DNA of 64,000 nt from assembly GCF_022965805.1 (NCBI RefSeq), contig NC_133105.1, forward strand, positions 558,001 to 622,000, in the 5' to 3' direction. A model generated the notes under the pieces. That model was not told where the DNA came from and made no database searches. It saw only the letters and a program-made list of their open reading frames with translations. The number at the start of each line of letters is the position of its first letter. Within the stretch, counting starts at the first letter, position 1. The position numbers and the translations under genes are program-made. Shown one piece after another: positions 18,801 to 29,133 of the stretch. The stretch is from Primulina eburnea. Its lineage: Eukaryota; Streptophyta; Magnoliopsida; Lamiales; Gesneriaceae.

Positions 18801-21800
18801 CACTCTGCTCCTCTGCTAGGCGACGCCTTAACAGGAAAATAAAATTCAACACCCCCCTCCACCTCTGCTCCTCTGCTAGGCGATGCCTTAGCAGGAAAAT
18901 AAATATTCAACACCTCCATCCTCTAACTCCTCTGCTAGGTGAGACCTTAGCAGGAAAATAAAGATTCAACACCGCCACCCTCTAACTCCTCTGCTAGGTG
19001 AGACCTTAGCAGGAAAATAAAGATTCAACACATCCACCCTCTAACTCCTCTGCTAGGTGATGCCTTAGCAGGAAAATAAGTATTCAACACCTCCATCCTC
19101 TAACTCCTCTGCTAGGTGAGACCTTAGCAGGAAAATAAAGATTCAACACCGCCACCCTCTAACTCCTCTGCTAGGTGAGACCTTAGCAGCAAAATAAAGA
19201 TTCAACGCCTCCACCCTCTAACTCCTCTGCTAGGTGAGACCTTGAAAAATAAAGATTCAACACATCCACCCTCTAACTCCTCTGCTAGGTGATGCCTTAG
19301 CAGGAAAATAAATATTCAACACCTCCATCCTCTAACTCCTCTGTTAGGTGAGACTTAGCAGGAAAATAAAGATTCAACACCGCCACCCTCTAACTCCTCT
19401 GCTAGGTGAGACCTTAGCAGGAAAATAAAGATTCAACACATCCACCCTCTAACTCCTCTGCTAGGTGATGCCTTAGCAGAAAAATAAAGATTCAACACCG
19501 CCACCCTCTAACTCCTCTGCTAGGTGAGACCTTAGCAGGAAAAATAAAGATTCAACACCTCCACCCTCTAACTCCTCTGCTAGGTGATACCTTAGCAGGA
19601 AAATTTAATTTCTCACGCTGCTCATCTACTAGGCGATGCCTTAGTAGGAAAATAAAATTTTTCTCTTCTTCCAAACTCTGCTCCTCTACTAGGCGATGCC
19701 TTAGTAGGAAAATAAAATTTCTCTTGCACCCCAACTCAGCTCCTCTGCTAGGCGATGCCTTAGCAGGAAAATAAAATTTTTGCTCCTCTCCCAACTGCTC
19801 CTCTGCTAGGCGATGATGTCTTAGCAGGAAAATAAAATTTTTGCTCCTCACAATACAACATCCATGAACTTAATATAAGAACTTGGTTTTATTGAATTCC
19901 AACTAATTACATAGGAAAATGGAAAGATGAAATACATTAACAATAAATTCAAGAGCAATATTTTCTGAGGTGGTAAGCATTTCAGGGTCCCTTTTAAGCC
20001 TTACCCTGCGCTTTCTCCAACTTTTATGCTCCTCTTATACCTCCCTGGAACAAAGTCACTCACTTCTTCCTCTCTTAATCATGTGAACCTCTACACGCGC
20101 TCTTTTCCGCTCCTCCCTCACCACCCCCTCATAACATCGACGCGCGGCTTTTCGGTCCCCACACAAGACTCCAACTCCTTTTCCCACATAAAACTTAAGC
20201 TTCTGATGATAAGTGGAAGCTACGGCTCTGAAATCCTTTAAGGATGGCCGCCCTATGATTCCATTATATGCTGACGGGATATCAACCACAGTGAAAGCTA
20301 TCATCTTTGTTACCCGCCGAGGACCAATCCCCAAGGATAAGGGAAGAACAATCTGACCCAAAGGCGGGATGGCGTGTCCTGCAAACCCATACAGCGGGGT
20401 GGAGACCGGCTCAAACTCGAATCCTTCCAGCTTCATTTGATCCAACGTGCTCTTGAACAAGACGTTTACGGAGCTTCCATTATCAATAAATATCCTCGCC
20501 ACATCATAGTTGGCAATGGTGGCCGTCACCACCAAGGCATCGTTATGGGGAGTCACAACGCCTCGGAGGTCCTCCGGTCCAAAGCCGATGATGGGATCTT
20601 GTGGTAAGTCTTCACCCTTAGATATCTCAAAGTTCTCCAACCTTCTCTCATGTGCCTTCCGAGCTCGCCCAGAGTCTCCATCAGCAGCACCCCCCGAGAT
20701 CATATGAATCATTCCTCTCGTAGGGTGGTTATCCTCGTTCCTTCCCCTTCTCGGCTCGACGGGCTCCTGAGGGACATCTTGACATCGACCCTCTCTCCTC
20801 GGCTCTTCGATCCTCGGATGTATCCATGGAGGGCCTCGACCCCGCCTAGAAGACGGGCGAGATCTCAACTCACTCCCAGACGAGGACCCCTCTTGTCTAC
20901 CCCGCGGAGGAGGTCGAGCACTGCTCTCAACCCTCTGCGACTTCTCCCCCCTCTCCCCTGACTCCCTCACCTCCATCACCTTATCTCGACTCCCATCCAG
21001 AGGAACATGAGATGAGAGCAGTCCTCTGCCCCTAGCCTTATCATCCTCCCTCTCGCCCGCGCCTCTCTTCCTACTTCCTCTTTCCGCTCCCTTAACTCTA
21101 CTTCCCCCAAGTCGCTGCTCCATCCTCTTATGCCGTTGGGCATCTTCGAGATTTACATATTTTTCCGCCCGAACTAACAAATCATCATAGCTCGACGGAG
21201 GTTTCTTGACAAGCGATTTGAAAAATTCTCCTCCTCTAAGTCCCTGGGTAAAGGCACTTATCATGATGTCAGGAGTGACCGCTGGTATTTCCAACGCTAC
21301 GCTGTTGAAGCGCTGGACAAACTCCCGTAAAGTTTCACCCTCTTGCTGTTTCATTACAAACAAACTCAAGTAGTTTTTTTGGTGCCTTTTGCTACTAGCG
21401 AATCGGTGCAAGAAAGCAGCTGAGAAATCCTCAAAAGAGCGTATGGAGTTGGGCGGCAAGGAATTAAACCATTGCTGGGCTGACCTCACCAAAGTGCCCA
21501 GAAACACTCTGCACTTGACTCCATCTGAATACTGATGCAACAGAGCTGTGTTCTCAAACCTCCCCAAGTGTTCTTCGGGGTCTGTATGTCCATCATATTC
21601 TCCAACGTTTGACTGTCGGAAATTTGGAGGAAGCCCTTCTTCCAAAATGGCGAGGGAAAAAGGACTTCCTTTCTTGGGGGCTGCATCTCTGTTTCCCAAT
21701 TGCTGCCTCAGCGTCCGTATTTCCCTCCACATCTCTTCCATCTCCGGATTCTCCTCACTTGTGCGGGGTCGCATCTCCTCCACCCTACTCTGACTTCCCT

Positions 21801-24487
21801 CCACATTCTCCTCTCGTTCCTGGCGAGCGGCCTGATCTTCTGCAAACATGGACTCTTGATTCCTCTTCATGGCCTCATCCACTATCCGGGTGATAAATTG
21901 ACCCAACTGTTCTAGGGTCAAGTTCCCCACATTCTCATTGGGACGGGGTTTCTCGACCCTTGTCTCGTGAAGGGGCTGCTCGGTTCTCGTCTCTTGACGA
22001 GGTTGTTCCTGTCTCGTCTCAAGATGCGGCTGTTCCTGTATTGTCTCAGCACGAGATGGTTCAGGTCCTCTCCGAGGACGTGATGATGCTGAGGTAGCTC
22101 TTCCACTCCCTCTCTTACCTACCATATCTACGTCTTAACTCAAACTTCCCACAGACGGTGCCAAGTGATACTCACGAGAAATCTAGGGTCCGATCCCAAC
22201 GAGCGTCACTAGTTCAGACGTGGGCTTTAAGATGACCCTGAGCCTGAAATCAAGAAAAAGACCGTTAAGAGGGGGCCAGGAGAGTGTCCTGGCGTAGCCC
22301 CTCCGATGCTCAAGTCAGTGACTGAGGATATATGGGGGGAGCAGCTAAGGGTGCTGCTGAGAACAATATATTGAATCCATAATCATACGCTCAAACCTGG
22401 TATTTATAGGAGAATACCTGGGTCCTTGATGGGCCTGTCTTCCACCTGGGCTTGGGATGGGCCAGGGGTGATGGGCTCATCCATGGGGTATCAAGTATGT
22501 ATGCATGTCATATTCTTGACGATTTGAAGCCACAGAAATAGAAACTATGCGACAATCTGAAAACTTAGTTGCCAGTTAATTTTTCAACTTACTGTGATAG
22601 AATCTACTGTTCAGTTGTGGACCATTTTAAATTCGAAAATAGTATAATTGACAGATTTCTCTTGTAAGTACTTGCTGATTTATGTTGATCTGCTCCTATT
22701 TTGCTGTTGTTGGTTGGTAAGTTTGAATGATTGTCCACGTGTGGAGTAGATCTCTTCTATTTCTATATCTTCGTTGGGTTGTGAAGAAGCAACTTGATAT
22801 CCCTATCATTGGGTTGGATTACTAGAGTTCCTCTGATGATGTCTATAAGGTACTGTGATCCAAATGCATCAATCTTTATTTTTCCTCGCGAATTTTGCAT
22901 GATAGGTTTGAAAAGCAAAAATAGACGTCTTTTGACCCTTGCGTATGGATCTCCCCTTTTTCAGAAAAATTATGTGGCTGGATTGGAAAGGGAAACACCT
23001 TCACCGTGTGTGATATTTTTATTCATCACATTCACTGATTTTTTCTTAAATTTAGAGCAGCCTGTCATTTTATTTTTTTATGATTTTGATTTGTACAAAA
23101 CAATATTGTGTTATTATGTATCCCCATAAGTTTTGCTCCGGTAATCTTTTTTTAATGACTCATTAGATTGTTTTAGACAAGTTTTTTTAATAATCAATAG
23201 GTCTATAAAATGTTTGTTTATTTTGGAGTGAATTTGGTGGATTCTTGTTCTTTATTTGTGCAATACAAAATATGAGCTATTGTCACGGCCTGGGCCTGCT
23301 CTAGTGTGGCTGCATAACGGGCTCCTGGAGCAACTACTCCGCATCCATTATTGTGGTCTTAGGTATTTCTGTGAAACTGTTTGTTCCAGTGAGTGCGCCT
23401 TGGTTAGCCCCTAAAACCCTCACAAGTTGCTGAATCCCTATGCTACTGGGCCATCCCTTTATCAAATGCTCTGCCAGTCAATGTTATCTCACCACTTTTC
23501 TGCACCATGATGAAGCAGCACAATTGAAATTCACAAAATCCTACATTGTTGCAGCAGGAGCAGAAAGGGGGTCTATAATATGCGAATTAGTTTCATTTTG
23601 TTTGAAGAAGACTGTCCATTACTATCCTGTGGCTATAGATTGCATGCTGCAAAATCCTTTGCAGCTCAATTTTTTTCTGTACTATTTCTGGCATGCAATG
23701 AGGGGGCTGGAAACTTAGTTCAAATTTCAGTATTTAGGATCAAATATTGTTCTATCTTTCTGTTTTTTTGGCTGTGCTATTTTTTCTCGTGCATTTGTAG
23801 TGGAGTCCTGATGATCTTAATATTAATGTCAAAATCTTATCTGACTGCTAGTTTTCCATTTAACATTTTCCAATGCGCTGTCGATAGAGTAATTAGATCA
23901 GTTATAGACTTTCAATATTATTGTGCTAATAATCCAATTGTTCGACATCTTTCTCATTGACAGGCTATGCAGACACCATATAGGAGCTATCTTCAGGAGA
24001 TGTTAGCTCTTGTAAGTATTTTATACTGTGTTATTGTGTTTAGTGCGAAACTATCTTAAAAAAGTAATCGAAGTACTATATTTTCTCAATTATGTCAAAG
24101 GGTTTAGCTTCCCCTGTCCATCAGTGTATTGCAAAATAATATCATTTCATGACTCTATTTGCCTTTTCTTACTTGTTTACTTCTGATATGTTTTGCATGT
24201 ATACATCTGACGCAAACTGGCTAACAAGACTGGTTGAGTTGCCTCCCCGGTTTTGAATCCAAGTGGGGGTGTAAATAACCAAATCAAATTGTATTAGCTT
24301 TTAAACCAACACCCTTCATGCCGTCTTGGTTCTTAGTTTGCCTCCACCTTCACTTTTATTATTTTTGTATACTTCGTACTGGCTAACATTTATTTCTTCC
24401 TTCATAATATCACTGCAGGTTAAGAGAGAGAGGGCTGAGCGCGAAGCACTGGGTGCTTTGCCCCTCTATCAGCGTACTATTCCCTGA
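15877..24487 (+). CDS. QCR7: Cytochrome b-c1 complex subunit 7 (QCR7, 14 kDa), four exons
   Basis: Exons 15877-15973, 16067-16224, 23964-24011 and 24419-24487 join in phase to 123 residues, the family's normal length. Seen: KWLVDPKRNPLASMHMKAIS, NRLRKFGLRYDDLYDPMYDL, DIKEALNRLPREIVDARNQR, then AMQTPYRSYLQEMLAL in exon 3 and VKRERAEREALGALPLYQRT in exon 4. QCR7 is a nuclear-encoded, matrix-facing subunit of mitochondrial complex III, needed for assembly around cytochrome b. The chosen ATG (15877) gives the family N-terminus. The frame is also open upstream to an ATG at 15772, so a 35-residue extension cannot be excluded. Intron 2 (16225-23963, 7.7 kb) contains a 5.9-kb LTR element in antisense orientation. 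Splice sites around it look normal. Confidence 0.93.
16590..16917 (-). repeat. 3' LTR of the gag-only element
   Basis: 328 bp with TGATAC/GTATCA inverted ends. The polypurine-rich GGGAGGGGGAGACTGG lies next to it at 16918-16936 (minus strand). AGTAT target-site duplication on its outer side (16585-16589). Confidence 0.92.
17096..17850. repeat. GC-rich degenerate minisatellite
   Basis: A strongly C-rich stretch (plus strand) built of variants of CTCGCCCAGCCGAGC, CATCCAAGCTCTCGCCCGG and CAAGCGCTCGCCCCCTCCGG. Blocks of about 40-50 bases recur at 17541-17640 and again at 17640-17720. Because stop codons are AT-rich, several long frames stay open on both strands (up to about 330 codons), translating to Pro/Ser/Arg/Ala repeats. 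I consider these compositional, not genes. Confidence 0.75.
17920..17962. other. Pair of perfect short hairpins
   Basis: GGGGGCGTTGCCCCC (17920-17934; 6-bp stem, 3-base loop) is followed by GACCTGACCGGGCAGGTC (17945-17962; 6-bp stem, 6-base loop). They sit at the edge of the hairpin tandem array within the element's 3' region. Confidence 0.7.
18035..19836. repeat. Tandem array of about 31 hairpin-forming units (~60 bp)
   Basis: Unit core: CTAACTCCTCTGCTAGGYGA, then a right arm ending TTAGCAGGAAAATAAA and a spacer ATTCAACACCTCCACCCT. I count about 31 units. Two (near 18276 and 19226) have lost the right arm, and one (18562) has a duplicated left arm. In the core, CTGCTA pairs with TAGCAG, and the inner GGC pairs with GCC or GGT with ACC around a three-base loop, with one bulged T. 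Some units instead form a perfect 8-bp stem CTGCTAAG/CTTAGCAG. From about 18870 to 19480 a three-unit higher-order pattern recurs roughly every 180-230 bases. The array occupies the place where pol would be in an autonomous element. Confidence 0.9.
19837..20055. other. Spacer between gag and the hairpin array
   Basis: AT-rich, about 220 bp, downstream of the gag stop in element orientation. No coding or repeat structure is recognised. Confidence 0.5.
20056..22125 (-). CDS. Retrotransposon Gag with aspartic protease domain (689 aa)
   Basis: A single open frame of 689 residues on the minus strand, starting just after the primer-binding site. Residues 1-150 are Arg/Glu/Gln-rich with a predicted helical stretch (EEMWREIRTLRQQLGNRD). 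The retrotransposon gag fold follows around 165-310 (SAQQWFNSLPPNSIRSFEDF, FVMKQQEGETLREFVQRFNS). A basic, Arg/Ser/Gly-rich linker with no CCHC knuckle spans about 340-480. The C-terminal protease-like domain shows IFIDNGSSVNVLF and later NGIIGRPSL. The active-site triplet reads D-N-G where D-S/T-G is usual, so activity is uncertain. Gag would form the particle that packages element RNA. No RT follows. An unbroken frame in a gag-only element suggests the protein was under selection recently. Confidence 0.9.
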   Translation of the reverse strand: MVGKRGSGRATSASSRPRRGPEPSRAETIQEQPHLETRQEQPRQETRTEQPLHETRVEKPRPNENVGNLTLEQLGQFITRIVDEAMKRNQESMFAEDQAARQEREENVEGSQSRVEEMRPRTSEENPEMEEMWREIRTLRQQLGNRDAAPKKGSPFSLAILEEGLPPNFRQSNVGEYDGHTDPEEHLGRFENTALLHQYSDGVKCRVFLGTLVRSAQQWFNSLPPNSIRSFEDFSAAFLHRFASSKRHQKNYLSLFVMKQQEGETLREFVQRFNSVALEIPAVTPDIMISAFTQGLRGGEFFKSLVKKPPSSYDDLLVRAEKYVNLEDAQRHKRMEQRLGGSRVKGAERGSRKRGAGEREDDKARGRGLLSSHVPLDGSRDKVMEVRESGERGEKSQRVESSARPPPRGRQEGSSSGSELRSRPSSRRGRGPPWIHPRIEEPRREGRCQDVPQEPVEPRRGRNEDNHPTRGMIHMISGGAADGDSGRARKAHERRLENFEISKGEDLPQDPIIGFGPEDLRGVVTPHNDALVVTATIANYDVARIFIDNGSSVNVLFKSTLDQMKLEGFEFEPVSTPLYGFAGHAIPPLGQIVLPLSLGIGPRRVTKMIAFTVVDIPSAYNGIIGRPSLKDFRAVASTYHQKLKFYVGKGVGVLCGDRKAARRCYEGVVREERKRARVEVHMIKRGRSE
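22147..22163 (-). other. Primer-binding site of the gag-only element
   Basis: On the minus strand TGGCACCGTCTGTGGGA begins two bases after the 5' LTR, the position expected for a tRNA primer site. I do not assign the tRNA with certainty. Confidence 0.65.
22166..22493 (-). repeat. 5' LTR of the gag-only element
   Basis: 328 bp, matching 16590-16917 except for about six transitions. The AGTAT target-site duplication follows at 22494-22498. Confidence 0.92.
22499..23963. other. Remaining part of QCR7 intron 2
   Basis: Ordinary T-rich intron DNA ending in the TTGACAG acceptor. The segment about 23280-23640 is less AT-rich and has short open frames, so it might be a captured fragment, but I recognise no protein in it. 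Confidence 0.5.
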
Positions 24488-25213
24488 ATGGATTTGCATA
24501 CATGCGCGGCCTTTAATTGAATTTCATTTCTTATGATCAAATAAGCAACTTGATCCTTTCTGAGCAATGGACTATAATGTGTTCTCTGATTTTTTTGTCT
24601 GGTTGATATTTGATGATCCGTTGGCTGACTTATATGTTAGGCGTTTATTTTCTATATGGTTGTAAAAAATTTACCAACAGGTGCTGGATTTGGTGCTTGC
24701 AATAAATTCACTTTCTTCTGCAATTCTTAATCTCAGTAGTGGTCTGTATATGGTACCTGCAACTTCTGGGAGTATACTTTTAAACTTTCTGCCACAAAGG
24801 TTGAATTGAATTTGATTATTTAACAAAATAAATTATATATTTTTAAATAAAATTAATAACTTTTGATTTTGTATTCGACGTAGGAATATTAATAACTTTC
24901 GTAGATTTTAAAAATCTAGATTTTATAGAATTTTAGTAATATTCAAAATAAATTTTAATAGATTTTTAAATAGTCTAACTGATATTCAATATTGATTTTT
25001 AAAAACTCTATAAAAGTCTAGATGTATTCAAATTTTCGATAGATTGTTATCTTCATGTCGTTAACATATAGGTACAACTATAAATTGTCACTTGGTTTAA
25101 TCCAAAGATTTGGATTAATTGTTAAAACTTCTAATTCATACACATACTCTTTCTCTCTCTCACTTCACATCATTCTCTTTTATCATCTCTCATATCATGT
25201 ATCTATATCATGG

Positions 25214-25405
25214 CAAATACTTGTATGAGACGGTCTCACATGTCGTATTTGTGAAACGGATCTCTTATTTGGCTTATCCATATATCTATATCATGGCAAT
25301 ATTATTTTTTATGCTAGAGCATTGATTTTTTATTGTGAATATGGGTAGGGTTGACCCGTTTCACAGATTAGGATTCGTGAGACGGTCTCACGTGAGACCC
25401 ACTCC
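25214..25405 (+). repeat. GAGACGGTCTC short interspersed repeat, copy 1
   Basis: About 190 bp opening with ACTTGTATGAGACGGTCTCA and closing with GTGAGACGGTCTCACGTGAG. The interior holds GAATATGGGTAGGGTTGACC. It matches copy 2 along its whole length. The palindrome GTGAGACGGTCTCAC lies at both ends as a terminal inverted motif. No coding capacity, so a MITE-like or SINE-like element is likely. Confidence 0.75.
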
Positions 25406-26469
25406 TTTATGATCATTCTCTCTACTTTTCAAAATGTATATCTACATGCATTTTCTTTTTTCTTTTCAAATTTTTTATTTTTTGGTTGATTATTCATTTA
25501 ATAATTTTAATTTAATCTCATACAAAATTATAAATTTTAGAATTAATTTTGTGATTTTTAATTTATGATTTATACAAATGACTATAATATTCAATAGTAA
25601 CAAAAAATGATCCAAAAAATAACGTCATTTAATTTTCGATAGTTGAATAATCTCGTAACAAACATGACGAAAAATAAAAAAATTAAGATTTTAATTTATA
25701 AAAAATATTTATGATATAAATAATAAAATAATATTTTTTTTTTGTTGTCGTTTAAATTTGTTGACGTGTTGGTTAAACATATGCTCAATCCGAATCGGAT
25801 TGACAGCTCTACTAAAAGTTATTACAGCCTTTCTTACGTTGGTTGTTCGTTGATGTATTGGCTATTTTACATGGACAAAACTTTGTCAGCTAAGTATTTT
25901 CTAATTAAAGAAAATGGACACGTTTGGATGTGTAGAATGTTTAAAAATTGTTTGAAGTTAAAAGTTAAGAGATGCAAGATGTGTATTTAGAAAATAATTT
26001 ATTTTTCCCCATGTAACATTAAATGCATTTTTGTTTTAAAATATTAACTTGGGAAAAAATCTATTTGGTAAGTGTTGGTTTATGTAAATGGTCCCAGCGA
26101 AATATTGGTTAAATTCACATGATGGGAAATTCGTTATACGTCTATAAACTTGACTGCACATGCAAAAAATCAAATCATATCATGGTTTGCAGGGTCATCT
26201 CGAATGTTGAAATTGGTTTGTCAAACTGAAATATGAAGAAATAGAACAAGCTAAGTCTTTCGGCCAGTTTGCAGCTATCTTAGCTTGATCAAAGTATTTA
26301 TCTACTTTGCGGACATTCCATGTGATTGCGTGACCATACTTTAATTTAAGGGATGGTTCTTGTATTTAAATAAAGACATTTACATTGGCTCATGTTATAA
26401 CGCCCATCATCTCATAAAAAAATCAGCGGATTCACATATCACAGATCTTTAATCGTGATACAGGTGAAT

Positions 26470-26590
26470 AATGTCTATATTTACAATAAAAAATAATATT
26501 TTTGACATACAAATCAATATTTGCATGAACGACTCAATGGAATATTTGTCTCACAAAATTGATCTATAACACCGTCTCACATGAATTTTT
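26470..26590 (-). repeat. GAGACGGTCTC repeat, diverged partial copy
   Basis: Read on the minus strand it follows the same order as copies 1 and 2: CATGTGAGACGGTG, then TTTTGTGAGACAAATATTCC, then CAAAAATATTATTTTTTATTG. It stops before the right-hand palindrome. More diverged and truncated. Confidence 0.6.
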
Positions 26591-26653
26591 GTGTATATCA
26601 ACACTCTCATTCTCTCACATTCATTTTAATATCATCACTAATTATTTGTGAGC

Positions 26654-26832
26654 AAAAACTTGTGTAAGACGGTCTCACGGGTCATATTTGTGAGACGGAT
26701 CTCCTATTTGGATCATCCATGAATAAGTATTATTTTTTATGCTAAGAGTATTACATTTTATTGTGAATATGGGTAGGGTTGACCCGTCTCACAGTTTAAG
26801 ATCCGTGAGACGGTCTCACGTGAGACTCACTC
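26654..26832 (+). repeat. GAGACGGTCTC short interspersed repeat, copy 2
   Basis: About 180 bp. It starts AAAACTTGTGTAAGACGGTC, shares GAATATGGGTAGGGTTGACC with copy 1, and ends GTGAGACGGTCTCACGTGAG. Fragments of the same family also appear near 8597, 42657 and 48590. Confidence 0.75.
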
Positions 26833-28082
26833 TTATTTGTGGGTCTCACTGTCCACACATTCTTCTTTATTTTATTTGACATTAAAAACTATATTTTAAA
26901 TTTTATTTATATCATTTAAATTATTACTCTTTAAAATAAATAATAATATTATCTTTAAATATATTTACAGCTTAAAATTATTTCATTGTATTTTATTAAT
27001 ATAACTTATTTAAAATTAAAATATGATTATAAATTTCAAATGAATGAATAAAACATAGAAAAAAAATGACGCTTACATAAAATAAAATAAAATAAAAACA
27101 ACATTTAAAATAAACGTTCTGAAATATGTAAAATACTAATTAATTAAAGATAGTTGTTGTATTGTGCTCAACAATAAAGGTAATTTTTTTTAACTAGAAG
27201 TTGATTTTTTTTAAAAAAAAATTAAAAAATAAACCATTTAAAAATGTAATTTTTTTTTAAAATTTAAAATCGTTTAAAATTTTTAAAAAGGATGAGCATT
27301 GGGGGCGGGTGGTGAGCCTTGCGTCGGTCACCCCCCTCTCCTCGCACGCCGCTGCTTGAAATTTTTTTTTTTTTTAAAACATATCGGGTTTGAGCGTTAA
27401 CAATTGAACGTCCACCCATACGCGTGCAACTCAAAATCGAATCTCACTTTGTAAAAATTAATTGGAACTTGTTATAAAAATATGATATGATTAAAAGGTA
27501 TGATATAAAAAAAATTTTGCGGTTAATGCACGGGCGCAATCTACAAAATTTAGTTAAAAAATAACTATATAAACACACAAAACGTGTGCATGATGACTAA
27601 ATTCAAATAATAAAAATTATATATCACAAATCTGAATAAAATAGATTAAAACTGTGAATAATATTTGCAAAATATTATAAAAAATCGTGATTTTTCGATC
27701 AATGAAAGATCAACCATCTCTGACTTTTTCTTTAAAAAAAATCTGTACTTTCATTGGAGGATATTTGTAGGGCACCATATCTTTGCATATATGCATGAAA
27801 GAAAAAAAGAGAGACACAGTAACTGTTTCAATTTTGGATTTAGATCGATATACCGAATTTATTCATATAGCCGACACAGACATTAATTAATTTAATATAT
27901 GAAAAAACAGAGGTTCATTTTCTCGAGGAGCTGCGGTGCGTGAATATTTCCATTTTCTTAAAGAATTATTAATTCGCAATCACCTGTAAAATTAATGCGC
28001 ATTCCCTACATGTATTAAATGTACATCATTTCATTTGTAAGAATGGAGTTCATGCCATGCATGACATCCTACCTACCTAGGG

Positions 28083-29012
28083 TGATAGGATCGATTAACT
28101 CAACGTGAAAGTGTTTAGAAGGGGGGTTGAATAAACACTTGCTAGATTAAAACTTCTTCGAAAGGTTGGGTACAGTTTTGTTACAAACTGACTCAAGTAT
28201 CTCGTCGGTCGATAACAATCAGTTAAACTGAATAAAACAGTAGCGGAAAACTAACTGACTGAAAGATAGAATGAATAACTGAAAGTAAATAACACAGGAA
28301 ATGTTTCTGGATGTTCGGAGACTTGAATAACTCCTACGTCACCCCTTCTATCACAAAGATAGGATATTCACTAAAAGACTTTGATCAAATACAATAACGT
28401 GTACCGACCCACTTCAGTTTGGACTTATCTATTGCCAAAACTGAAACTCTTAGTTAACAACTCTTTTACAGATCACAACTGATCTTAGCACAACTTGTAC
28501 AATTTATCAAAGATTACAAAGTGCTTTTTCTAGCTCAAAACGTAGCCTGAATGCTACTGATAAAACTGATAAGCTTGAGCTTTGATTTGACGAAGTTGAG
28601 AGAATATTTTCGCAGAGTAACAGCAAGTAAAATGAGTAGTTCAGAATCGGTAGTTCTTCAGCTGCTCTCTTCGACTATTTATAGGCTTCTGTCAACGGTA
28701 ACATTTATTTGAATAACAGCCGTTGTTTGCCACGTCAATATTCCCTGATAGATCGTACACTGCAACTTCTGAAATGCGGCGATCCACTACCAGTTCGCAG
28801 AAGACTGTACTATTTGTCGGTTGTCGTTTTCACTTTATGACGTGTACAGCTGAAAGATCAGCTGATAACAAATCAGTTGGCGAGAATGAACTGGCGAGAA
28901 TATCTGCTGAAATATCAGTTAAGCTAGGTTCAGTTAAGTCGATCAGTTGGTAGCTTTTAGTTGCTGAATTCAGTTGAGTCTTTTGTCAAACGCCGGAATT
29001 AAGTTTCCAACA
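28083..29012 (-). repeat. 3' LTR of the Sirevirus-like element
   Basis: 930 bp with TG...CA ends. On the minus strand it is preceded by the polypurine tract AAAGGGGGAAAT (29013-29024). A six-G run near 28123 is nine G long in the other LTR. Confidence 0.93.
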
Positions 29013-29133
29013 ATTTCCCCCTTTATGGTGTTTTGACAAAACTTGGAATAAATAACTGAATTCTGCATAGTAGATAAAATAAGATCAACAACTGAAATAA
29101 TAGAAATCTGATACAATCAATACTGCTGTACTA

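Larger units (their letters stand above)
16590..22493 (-). mobile_element. Gag-only LTR retrotransposon (TR-GAG type) in QCR7 intron 2
   Basis: Two 328-bp LTRs (TGATAC...GTATCA) flank the unit, and a 5-bp target-site duplication AGTAT lies at 16585-16589 and 22494-22498. The element runs on the minus strand: 5' LTR 22166-22493, primer-binding site, one long gag-protease ORF (22125-20056), a spacer, a hairpin tandem array (18035-19836), a GC-rich degenerate repeat (about 17096-17850), a polypurine tract at about 16918-16936, and the 3' LTR. No RT, RNase H or integrase sequence is present, so it must have moved with enzymes from a partner element. The gag and protease resemble non-chromovirus Gypsy (Tat/Ogre-like). 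The LTRs differ at about six sites, all transitions, so insertion is fairly recent. Confidence 0.87.
24488..28077. other. Intergenic DNA between QCR7 and the Sirevirus
   Basis: Very AT-rich, with homopolymer tracts and three copies of the GAGACGGTCTC repeat family (listed separately). A short GC-richer patch at 27300-27430 is not recognised. No gene is supported. Confidence 0.55.

Noticed and set aside
18035..19836. CRISPR-like array of short repeats
   Set aside because: Plant nuclear DNA, no cas genes, units are contiguous near-identical repeats with no unique spacers, and they lie inside an LTR element.
23280..23718. Less AT-rich patch with open frames in QCR7 intron 2
   Set aside because: No recognisable protein motif and frames are short, so I left it as intron.
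27300..27430. GC-rich patch that looked like a possible gene or hairpin
   Set aside because: No open frame of note, no match to a known family, and no convincing symmetry.
28723..28953. 76-codon plus-strand frame present twice (also 38882-39112)
   Set aside because: Both copies lie in the LTRs of the Sirevirus and are identical because the LTRs are. No family resemblance.
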